Shown here: piece by piece, positions 6,031-18,000 of the stretch
Layout: each line of letters opens with the position of its first letter
Numbering within the stretch: position 1 is the first letter of the stretch
Assembly: GCF_002368115.1 (NCBI RefSeq)
Contig: NZ_AP018316.1
Span: forward strand, 3,945,540-3,965,509
Direction: 5' to 3'
DNA: 19,970 nucleotides
Origin: Dolichospermum compactum NIES-806
GTDB lineage: Bacteria > Cyanobacteriota > Cyanobacteriia > Cyanobacteriales > Nostocaceae
Notes under the pieces: model-generated
Seen by the model: only the letters and a program-made list of their open reading frames with translations
Databases searched by the model: none
What the model was told of the DNA's origin: nothing
Program-made: the position numbers and the translations under genes

Positions 6031-9000
6031 CTAGGTATTGCCAAAAATCACTTGTTTTTGTAGCAATCGTTCATCTATAAAACCGCTACTGATGAAATAG
6101 GAAATATAAGTCCTCAATAAATCTTGATCCAACACAGGATACATAATACCAGCATTCCTTAGCCCATTGACCATGTTTTGATAGTCAGTCAACGGTTCAG
6201 AACCATTTTCTAGTGACGTTTTGGGGATGACATGAGACACAACTCTTAAATTATCCGTATCACACACTTGACTGTTAAGAAAAATCTCTGAATGCCATCG
6301 CTCTACAGGAATCATCTGTACAGGGTATCCTAAAGACAAAATCAAATTAAACAAATTCCGGATACTAGTAGATTCAGGATTAACCAGGTGAAATGCTTGT
6401 CCTAAAGATTCTGTTTGTTTTGACAGATGAACTATGATCTTGCTCACATAGTCCACAGGAGTCAAATTATCCTCCATCTGTACATCAGGAAATATTCTGG
6501 TTTCTAAACAACCTTTGACTAACCTGCAAAATAAATCATCTGTGTTACTAATACCTGTTTGGGTACTTCCTGTAATCCTTGATGCTCGATAAATAGCCAC
6601 AGGTAGACCTAAATGACGAGCTTGCATCACTAATTTCTCTGCTATCCACTTGCTTTGGACATAGCCATTTTCTAAGACTTGATATTGTTCAAGGAGATCA
6701 GACTCTAAAATTAATCCTGCTTCATTGGGAGTAGCTGCTGACAAAACGGATGTAGTTGAAATGTAATGTAAAGGTTTAACTTTGATTTCACAGGCTAACC
6801 GAATGATTTCTTGAGTTCCCAACACATTAGCAGGTTTTAAAACAGAGTAGGGATAAATAACATTAATCCAAGCGCCACAATGATAGATAACATCTATCTG
6901 ACTTGCTAACTTTTGATACTCTGATGTGGAAAGACCTAAATATTTTTTCCCTAAATCTCCAACTACAGGAATAATACGTTTTCTGTCAACTCCTGACCAG
7001 AGTTTGTACAATTGCAGTTGATTTTCTAGCTTTTGTCGTGCCTGTTCAATATCAGTAGCACGAATCAAACAATAAATATCAGACTCAGTTTGTTGCAGGA
7101 GTTCATAAAGTAAATGACTACCCAGAAAACCAGTCACTCCTGTTAAAAAGATTCCTTGAGGTTTGTTGTTGTACTCTGTAGAGACGCTATATATAACCTC
7201 TCTACGGATTTGAATACTGGCATCTAAAACTGCTTCTGCTTTTAAATCAAGGCTAGTGGTACTAATGGTATTCGTCTGATTTGTTGGTAGAGACTTTGTA
7301 TACAACGTCTCTACTAACCCGGCAGCCAGTTCTGCGACTGTGGGATTTTCAAACAAATAACGTAGGGGTAAATCTATTTGCAAAGTCTCTCTTAACAGAG
7401 ACATCACTTGCATAGCGCGTAAAGAATTGCCCCCCATGTCAAAAAAGTTGTTATGAATGCCTAAATGTGTTGTACCTAAAACACTACTCCAAATATCTGC
7501 TATCAATTTTTGTGTGTGAGTAGTGGGTAAAACAAAGTTAGTCAAGTCAATCTCTTGGCTGGGTGCAGGTAAGGCGCGACGATCTACTTTACCATTAGTC
7601 GTGACTGGTAAACCCTCCATCATGACAAAAGCTGTGGGAATCATATAATTTGGCAGCTTTTGTTTCAAGAAGCTTTGTAATTCATTTTGGGTTAAGGATG
7701 GATTATCAGAGACAACATAAGCAACCAATTGTTTATGTCCTGGTTGATCTTCTCTGAGCATTACCACCTGGCAAATTACATCAGGATGCTGAACCAAGAG
7801 ACTTTCAATTTCTCCCAGTGCAACGCGGAAACCTCTGATTTTCACTACATCATCAATACGTCCGATAAACTCAATGTTACCGTCGGGTAAATAACGTGCT
7901 AAATCCCCTGTTTTATATAATTTTGGATTTTGGATTTGAGATTTTGGATGATTAAAGGGATAAGCAATAAATTTCTCTTGTGTTAATTCTGGACGGTTGA
8001 GATAACCCCGTGCTAAACGCTCACCACCAATGTACAATTCACCTTTTACTCCAATTGGGACTGGTTGCAGATTAGAGTCAAGAATGTAAATTTCTGTATT
8101 AGCAACAGGACGACCTATAAGGACTGTATTAGTTTTTTCTGGTTGGTAATTCTGCACATCATAGACGATGGCTGTAACCGAGGCTTCTGTGGGACCGTAG
8201 GCATTTAAACAAGTTATTCTATTCCCTACCAATTGCTGCCACATTGCCACTGTTTCCGGTAAAACTGTATCTCCACCCACAGTCAATAACCGTAAACTTT
8301 GGGGTACGGTGGCATAGGATTGAGATACTGCTACCATCCATTCATGCCAATAGGCTGAAGTCAGAGTTAAAACACTTAGCTGTTGTTGTTCTATAAACTG
8401 GGCAAAATTGGCAAAGGAAGAAAACATTTGTGTTGGTCTTAATACTAATGTTCCGCCTTTAAACCAAGTGGGGAAGATTTCTTCTAGTGCTACATCAAAG
8501 CCAAAAGCCGCAAATTGTAAAACACGATCGCTACTTGTCAAACCAAATGTTTCACTAATGGCACTGCTATGATTTACCAAAGCTCCATGAGTTAACATCA
8601 CACCTTTGGGATTGCCAGTAGAACCAGAAGTATACAATACACAAGCCAAGTTTTCCGCTACTACTTCACTGACCGGATTTTCTGGACTGTGAGAATTGAA
8701 TACTTCCCATTCTTGATCTAAGACAATAACTTTTACCCCTTCCACTGGCAAGGAATTGAGTAAACTTTCTTGTGTGATCAGTACAGAAATTTGTGAATCT
8801 TGGGAGATGTAAGTTAATCGCTGTTGGGGATAATCAACATCTAGGGGAACATAACCACCACCAGCTTTGAGGACTGCTAACAATGCTACAGTCATCGAAA
8901 GCGATCGCTCTAAATAAATTCCTACCAAAACCTCTGCACCCACACCCAGAGATTGTAAATAGTGTGCTAATTGATTCGCTTGGGTGTTTAACTGTTGATA

Positions 9001-12000
9001 AGTCAGTTTTTGATCATCAAACACCACGGATACAGCATCCGGTGTTAATTCTACCTGCTCCTCAAATAATTGATGGAGACATTTACCTACAGGATAATCA
9101 GCTTTAGTATAATTCCACTCAATCAGTAACTTTTGTTGTTCAACTGCTGTTAATATGGGCAACTGGTCAATGCGTTCTTGGGGATTATTTACCACTGCTT
9201 CCAACAAAGTCACAAAATGACCAATCATGCGCTGGATGGTGCTATGGTCAAACAGATCAGTGTTGTATTCCCACAATCCCACCAGTCCGTTATCAGTGTT
9301 CTGGATGAATAATGTCATATCAAATGCAGCAGTCACACCTTTAAATGGTACGGAACTAACGGTTAACCCGTTTAACTCCAACTCAGACACAGGAGCATTT
9401 TGCAGGTTAAACATGACTTGGAATAGTGGTGTATGGGATAAATCCCGTTCTAGTTGCAATGCTTCCACCAGCATCTCAAAGGGCAGATGTTGATGAGCAT
9501 AAGCACCCAAAGCCATTTCCCGCACACGAGACAGCAATTCGCTAAAACGGGGATTACCTGCCAAATTACTACGCATCACCAAAGTATTGACAAAAAAGCC
9601 AATTAACCCTTCTATTTCCGAGCGATCGCGGTTAGCAATGGGTGAACCTACCAAAATATCTGATTGTCCAGTGTAGCGATAAAGCAGAGTATCATAAGCA
9701 GCCAACAAGGTCATAAATAGGGTACAACCTTGATCATGACTGAGTTTGATCAATTTATCAGTTAACTCAACTGACAGGGCAAATTCATGAGTTGCACCAA
9801 CTAAAGTCTGTACAGCAGGTCTGGGGCGGTCTGTGGGTAATGATAATAAGGTTGGTGCGTCTTTGAGTTGTTGTTCCCAGTATGTTAATTGATTTTGTAG
9901 TACATCCCCTTGCAACCATTGTCTTTGCCAAATTGCAAAATCAGCGTACTGAATTGGTAGGGGTGTTAAAGGTGAAGGTTGATTTTGACAATAAGCATTA
10001 TATAGCTGTGTCAGTTCTTGGAAAAACACACCCATTGACCAACCATCGGAAACAATGTGGTGCATACACACTAACAATATTTGCTCTGTCTGGTTCACTA
10101 AGATTAACTGTACTCTAATTAACGCTTCTGTTTCTAACTCAAATCCTGTCATCTTTTGTTGTTGCGTTAATTGTTCTACAGCTATTTCTTGTTCTGTTTT
10201 GGGTAAGTGCTGTAAGTCAACAATTGATACTATTCCCTGTTCCTTGTTCCCTGTTTTCTGTTCTCTAATAACTTGAATTGGTTGTCCGTCAATGCTGGTG
10301 AAATTAGTACGTAAGGCTTCGTGACGATGAATAATTGTTTGTAAGCTTTGCTCTAATGCTGTAATTTGCAATTTTCCTCGCAAATGTAAAGCTGTGGGTA
10401 TGTTGTATACTACACTGTTAGCCTCAAATTGGTCTAAGAACCACAAACGCTGTTGGGCAAAAGACATTGGTAAGTCTGCATCTTTGGCTCTGGGTGACAG
10501 AGGTGGTGTTGACAGTTCTAAGTTGTCTTGTTGTAATTGGGTAATAATATGGGCTAGTTCTCTGACTGTGGGGGCAGCAAACAATTTATTCAATGGTAGT
10601 TCCACTTGGAATATGTTGCGGATACGTGAAACTATTTGTGTTGCTAGTAGGGAATGTCCCCCCAGTTCAAAGAAGTTGTCATTTACACCCACAGATTCTA
10701 CTTTTAGCACTTGTAACCACGTTTGTGTTAGCAGTTCTTCTATGGGGTTGCGTGGAGCAACATATTTTTCTACTATTGTGCTGTCTAATTCTGGTTTTGG
10801 TAGGGCGCGACGGTCTATTTTGCCGTTGGGTGTCTGTGGTAGATTTTCCAATCTGACTAAGGCTGATGGTATCATGTACCCCGGCAGTTTATTCACCAGG
10901 AATTGACGAATGCTTGTAAGCTCTGGTGTTGTTTCTTTTTTCGCTACTATGTACCCAACTAAACGTTTTTCTGTGGGGTTGTCTTCATGGACGATGACGC
11001 ATGATGTCTGAATTTGAGGATGTTGATTGAGTACCGCTTCTATTTCTCCTAACTCAATACGGAATCCTCTGATTTTTATTTGGTTGTCTATGCGTCCTAA
11101 GTATTCTATGTTCCCATCTGGTAGATAACGGGCTAAGTCTCCTGTTTTATACAGTTTTTTGCCATTATTAAACGGATTAGCGATAAATTTCTCTTTTGTC
11201 AACTCAGGACGGTTGAGATAACCTCTTGCTAACCCATTTCCTCCTATATGTAATTCTCCTGGTACTCCTATGGGTACTGGTCGTAAATTCTCATCTAAAA
11301 TGTAGACTTGTGTGTTAGCTATGGGGCGACCAATTGGTGGTGAGATATGATGATCTTGTCTACCAGACACTACTTTCCCTGAAGTTGTCACTACTGTATT
11401 TTCCGTAGGACCATAATTATTTACTAATTGGAAAGGAAGTAAATTTAATGGACATTGATTAAGTTTATCTCCGCCAGTTAGTATGGTTCGCACAGTTGTA
11501 CTGTCTTTCCATTCCAGTGACAATAGCTGCTCCGCTACTGGTGTCGGTAAAAAACTAATGGTGATTTTTTTCTCTTGCAACCAATCTTGTAAATCCACTG
11601 GAGACATCAGGATTTCTGATTTAACTAAATAAATACTTGCTCCTGCGGTGAGGTAAGGCCACAACTCCCATACGGCAGCGTCAAAGGCGATGGAAGCTAC
11701 TTGACCGGCTTTGTCTAAGGCAGTAATTTCAAAAGTACGTTGATGCCAGAATACTAGATTTAGCAGTGCATCATGAACAATCATTACTCCTTTAGGCTGA
11801 CCTGTAGAACCAGAAGTATAAATCAGATAAGCTAGGTTATTAGCTGTGACAGCATTAGTCACATTTTCCTGGCTAAATTCGGAAATTACTTCCCAGTCAG
11901 TATCCAAGCATATTATCTGTTTTTGATAATCAGGTAGTCGCTTAATTAGATGCTGTTGAGTTAGTAGCACGGCAACTTGAGTATCTTCTAACATGAAGCT

Positions 12001-15000
12001 CAAGCGTTCTTGGGGATACTCAGGATCTAGTGGTACATAAGCCCCACCAGCTTTGAGAATAGCCAATAGTCCTACAACCATATCAAGCGATCGCTCAACA
12101 CAAATCCCCACCAGTGTATCTGGTTTTACACCCAAAGATTGTAAGTGATGTGCTAACTGATTAGCCCGACTGTTCAATTGCTGATAGGTTAGTTGTTCGT
12201 TTTCAAACACTACTGCTATTGCATCTGGTGTTTTCTCTACCTGCTCTTCAAATAACTGATGGATGCACTTATCAACAGGATATTCAACTTGAGTATCATT
12301 CCACTCTACCAATAATTGATGTTGCTCAGTTTCTGTCAACAAAGGTAATTGGGAAATTCGCTGTTGGGGATCAGCAACAATTCCAGATAACAATGTTTGG
12401 AAATGTCCTAACAAACGACAAATCGCTGCATCATCAAATCGGCTTGTATCATAACTAATTATTACCAGTAATTCCTGACCAGGAATTACTCCCACTGTTA
12501 AAGGATAATTGGTTTGCTCAATACCCTGAACATTATCTATTGAAAAACCATAATTGTTTTTTTCCGCTGCTTCACTAACCGGATAATTCTCAAAAACAAC
12601 CAGACTCTCAAATAAAGAACTCCCTCCAGGAACATCACTCAATCTTTGAATATCTGCCAATGAGCTATAGGAATATTGTTCAGACTCAACTTGCTGTATT
12701 TGTAGATCTTTCAACAAAGCCAAAACTTCAGTTTCAGGACAAGTTTTAACTCTCACTGGTAAGCTATTGATAAATAATCCTACCATTGACTCCACACCCA
12801 TTAAAGATGGAGGACGACCAGATACTGTAGCACCAAAAACAATATCTGATTCTTGACTGTACCGAGATAATAATAAACCCCAAGCTCCCTGCACCAAATT
12901 ATTCATCGTCAGTTGATGCTTTCGGACAAAGGTCTGTAAAGCTTCTGTTTGTTGCGCTGTCAGTTGAATTTTTTGTTCCCTGTAACGAGAATCTAACTGT
13001 TTCTGGTTTGACGATAATTTATCAACTGTTAAAGGAGTTGGTGCTGTAAAACCTTGCAGTTTTTCTCGCCAAAATTCTTCAGCTTTGCTCAAGTCTTGCT
13101 GCTGTAACCAAGCAATATATTTGTCATAGCTTAAAACTGCTGGTAGTGTTGGATTTTCACCTTTGATAATTGCTTGATAAAAATACAATAGGTCTTGGAA
13201 CAGTAAAGGCACTGACCAGCCATCAAGCAATAAATGATGAAAATTCCACACAAATTGATAACTATCTGCACTCAATTGTATAACACTTAACTGCATTAAT
13301 GGTGCTGTAGACAGTTGGAAACCCTGTTTTCTCTGAGACTGCACTAACACCTCTAATTTTTCTTGTGCTTCTTGAGTCGATAGGTGCTGCCAATCCTCGC
13401 TCTCTATTTTAACATCCACTTGCCGATAAACTATTTGCACCGGCTCTGCCAACTGCTCCCAAATAAAAGCAGTCCGCAATATTGAATGTCTTGCTACTAC
13501 TTGCTGCCAAGCTTTTTCAAATGCTACCAGGTTTAGTTTACCACTCAAATTGTAAATCGACTGTTCAAAATATACTTGAGAATCAGGGGCATACAAACTT
13601 TCAAACAGCATCCCCTCTTGCATTGGTGACAGTGGATATATATTTTCAATATTTCGCCAGTTAGTTTTTTTCGTTTTGCCGAAACTTGCCAATAGTTGGT
13701 CTATTTCTAACTGGTTGAGCTTCACTAATGGGAAATCTGAAGGTGTATGACCTCCATTTTTACCTGATGCACAATGAGTAATGATGTCCTGTAATGTGTT
13801 GACAAATTCCCTTGCTAGGTTTTCAATTGTGGCTGCTTGGTGAAGATTTGTGCTGTATGTCCACTCTATTTGCAACTGTTCTTCAACTATCATGCTGTTT
13901 ATATCTAGCAGATGAGGGCGGTTGTTTTGTAAACCGTGCATTTTTCCCGCAGACTCACTAGCTGGCTGCATCCAAGAGGTTGTATTAATCTGTTGATCAA
14001 ATTGACCTAAATAATTAAAACTGATTTCGGCTTGGGGTAATGTCTTGAGTTGTTTGCCAATTTCTGGATCTTGACTCAGATAGCGCAATAGTCCATAACC
14101 AATGCCTTTATTGGGAATAGCCCGCAGTTGTTCTTTAACAGATTTTAAAACATTCCCCAGAAAAGCATCCCCTAAATTGTCTGTAGTTGGGAGTTCTACC
14201 ACTACGGGGAATATAGTTGTAAACCAACCTATTGTCCGTGATAAATCTACACTATCAACAATATCTTCCCGTCCATGACCTTCTAAGTTGAACAACACAT
14301 TTTTAGAGTTTGTCCATTTGCTCAAAACTAACGCTAAAGCGGTCAGGAGAACATCGTTAATTTGTGTGTTGTAAGCTTTTGGTACATCGTGCAGTAAGGC
14401 GTGAGTTTCTGCCTCACTTAAAGACAATAAAACTGTGTTAGCTGCGGCAACAGTATTTTCCCCTTTTGTATGGTCAACAAAGATGGAAGGAACTGCGGCG
14501 CGAGTTTCATTCAACCAATAAGCCGCTTCCGATTTGAGGGTTTGTGATTGGGCATAAGCTGTTAATTGCTCAGACCAATCTTTAAAAGATGTGGTTTTGG
14601 CAGGAAGCTGAATATCTTTGCCTTGCTCAAGTTGCTGGTAGGCTGTTTGTAGGTCTTCTAATAAGATTCTCCAGGAAACTCCGTCAATGGCTAGGTGATG
14701 GATGGTTATTTGTAATCTCGCTCTTTTTCCTATGCCTAGATGGAATAAGGCTACTTGTACTAGGTTTTCTGATATGTCTAGGTTGGCTTGTAATAAATTT
14801 CCTTGTGCTTCAATGGCTTCTGGTTGTTTATGTTCTGGAATTGTTGATAGGTCTATCTCATGGAAGGCTATTTGATCTTTTGGAGCGGTGTATGTCTGTT
14901 CCCAATTGGAGTTTTTTTGGCTAAAACTTAGTCTTAGGGCATCATGATGTGTTAGCAGTTGCTGGAATGCTTGTTTTAATGGTTCTGGTTTTATGTCGCT

Positions 15001-18000
15001 GGGAACTGATAGCAGGAATGCTTGGTTGAAGTGGTGTGGTTGTGTAAAGTTTTGCTCAAAAAACCAGTGTTGAATGGGTGTTAGGGGTAATTTACCTGTG
15101 ACTAGTTCTTGTTTTATTTCTATGGTTTTGATGTTCGGTGCTATTGCTGCTAGTTCGGCGATTGTTTGATTGGCGAATAGTTGTTTGGCTGTTAGTTGTA
15201 GTCCTGCTTGTTTGGCTTTGGCTAAAATTTGGATGCTGAGTATTGAGTCTCCTCCGAGTTCAAAGAAGTTATCGTTAATTCCTATTTGTTTTGTTCTCAG
15301 CACTTCTGCCCAAATCTGGGCTAGTATTTTTTCGGTTTGATTACGTGGGGGGACAATTTTTATTTCTAATCCTGTACGGGTTTCTGGTGCTGGTAATGCT
15401 CGACGATCTATTTTGCCGTTGGGTGTTATGGGTAGGGTTTCTAGTGTGACAAAACTATGAGGCACCATATATTCTGGCAGTGTTTCTTTGAGATATTGGC
15501 GCATTTCACTGATGGTTACTGTGGAATGCTGATGTGGTATTAGGTAGGATACTAATTGCTTCTGTCCAGGGTTGTCTTCACGGACGATGACGCAGGATGT
15601 CTGGATTTGAGGATGTTGATTGAGTACCGCTTCTATTTCTCCTAACTCGATGCGGAAGCCCCGAATTTTAACTTGATTGTCTATGCGTCCTATGTATTCT
15701 ATGTTCCCATCTGCTAAGTAACGCGCTAAGTCTCCTGTTTTGTAAATTCTCTCAACTTGACCATTTATGTCTATTTCTATAAATTTTTCCCCAGTCGCTT
15801 GGGGACGATTTAAATATCCTCTAGCTAAACCAACTCCAGCTATACACAGTTCTCCTGGTATTCCTGGTGGTAATAGTTGATTGTTTTTATCTAAGATATA
15901 GGTGCGAATATTAGATATTGCTTTACCAATGGCTGGTTTTTTTCCATTGGGTTGACAATGGAAGATGGTGGCGGTAACTGTAGATTCTGTCGGTCCGTAG
16001 CAGTTGTAGAATTTTCTTTCTGTTCCCCACTGATTCACTAATTCTGTTGTACAAGCTTCTCCTCCTACTGTGATACATTGCAAATCAGGTAATTTTGCTT
16101 TGGGTAATACAGATAAGGCTGATGGTGATAGGAAGCTATGGGTAATTTTGTTTACTGTTAAGAAGTCTACTAAGCTTTGACTTGGCAATAAGGTTACTTT
16201 ATTTCCTAAGTACAAACAAGCTCCTGTGACTAAGGCTGTGGTAATTTCACCTACGGATAAGTCAAAGCTAAAAGAACCAAATTGCAATAATCGGCTATGG
16301 TTTTGTACTTGGAATGTTTGTCCCCAGGTTAAACTTAAGTTGACTATGGCGCGATGCTCTATTGTTACTCCTTTGGGTTTTCCTGTTGAACCGGAGGTGT
16401 AAATTACGTAGGCTAAGTTTTCCGGTTGATTTTGGTGATTGGGGTTTTCGGTTAATTCTAAGTTAAATGTGTTTACTTCGACTTCGCTCAGTACAAGTTG
16501 CTCTAAACAAATTACCTGACAAGGCTTTTCTCTATTGTCTAAGGGTAATTGATTTAATAGTGATTTTTGTGTTAACAGCACTGATACTTGAGCGTCTTCT
16601 AACATGAAGCTCAAGCGTTCAGTGGGATACTCTGGGTCTAGGGGTACATACGCCCCTCCTGCTTTGAGTATACCTAATAATCCAATTACCATTTCTAGGG
16701 AACGTTCTACACAAATCCCTACTAATGTCTCTGGTTTTACACCCAAAGATTGTAAGTGATGTGCTAACTGATTCGCCCGACTATTCAATTGCTGATAGGT
16801 GAGTTGTTCATTTTCAAACACTACTGCTATTGCATTCGGTGTTTTCTCTACCTGCTCTTCAAATAACTGATGGATACATTTATCAACAGGATATTCAACT
16901 TGAGTATCATTCCACTCTGTTAATAGCTGGTGTTTTTCTGACTCAGTTAGTAGTGGTAACTCTCCTATTCTTTGCTCTGGGTTCTTAACTATCCCTGCCA
17001 ACAAAGTCTGAAAATGATTAATCATCCTTGCAATAGTATCAGGAGCAAAAATATCGCTGTTATATTCCCAAGATCCAATTAATCCCTGTTGTGTCTGCCA
17101 CATCGAGAGACCCAAATCAAACTTTGCAGTACCTCTATCTACAATTTCTGGAGTCAGACTAATACCAGGTAACTCTAAAGTATCCAGGGAGAAGTTTTCC
17201 AGCACAAACATCACCTGAAACAGTGGATTATAGCCCAGAGAACGTTCCGGTTTTAGTGCTTCTACGACTTGTTCAAATGGTATATCCTGGTGTGCGTGGG
17301 CATCCCAAACCACAGAACGAACTTTTTCTAGTAACTGTGAAAAACGAGGATTACCTTCCATCTGGGTACGCAATACCAATGTATTGACAAAAAAGCCAAT
17401 TAGTGAATCAATTTCTCGGCGATTGCGGTTAGCAAAAGGTGAACCAATACAAATATCATCCTGACCACTGTAACGATGCAGTACCACAGCAAAAGCTGTT
17501 AACAGGGTCATAAACAAAGTTACACCTGATTTTTGACTGAGGGTGACAAGTTGAGAGGTTAAATCTGCATCAATGTTAAATTCTATACTCGCACCAGCGA
17601 AACTTTGCTCTGGTGGACGGGGATAATCTGTTGGTAACTCCAACAAAGGAGGTGTGCCGGCTAACTGTTGTTTCCAGTATTCCAGTTGCTTGTCTTGAAC
17701 TTCTTTTGTTAACCATTCCCGTTGCCAAAGAGCAAAATCAGCGTATTGTATTGTTAATTCTGGTAAGGGGCTTGGTTTTCCCTGAATAAACGCTGGATAA
17801 AGTGCTTCTAATTCTTTGAAAAATACCCCCATTGACCAACCATCTATAATGATGTGGTGCATGGTGATCAGCAACAAATGGGATTCTGGATCTTGCTGTA
17901 GTAAAGTAGCTCTTATTAAAGGTTCTGTCCCTAAATCAAAAGACTTGTTAACCTCTTGATTGATAATTTCTTGTACAGCAATTTCTGTGAATTCTTGTAC

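Noticed and set aside
10394..10906. 170-residue frame on the + strand
   Set aside because: It is antisense to PCP2 and the C3 start of the NRPS. The + strand frame has no recognisable domain.
14589..14924. 111-residue hydrophobic frame on the + strand
   Set aside because: It is antisense to the epimerase domain of the NRPS and its composition is explained by that gene. There is no start signal or family resemblance.
15700..16600. Assigning a substrate to A1 from its code DLGFIVCVTK
   Set aside because: The code was read by eye and I cannot match it reliably to a known amino acid, so only the D-configuration (from the E domain) is claimed.
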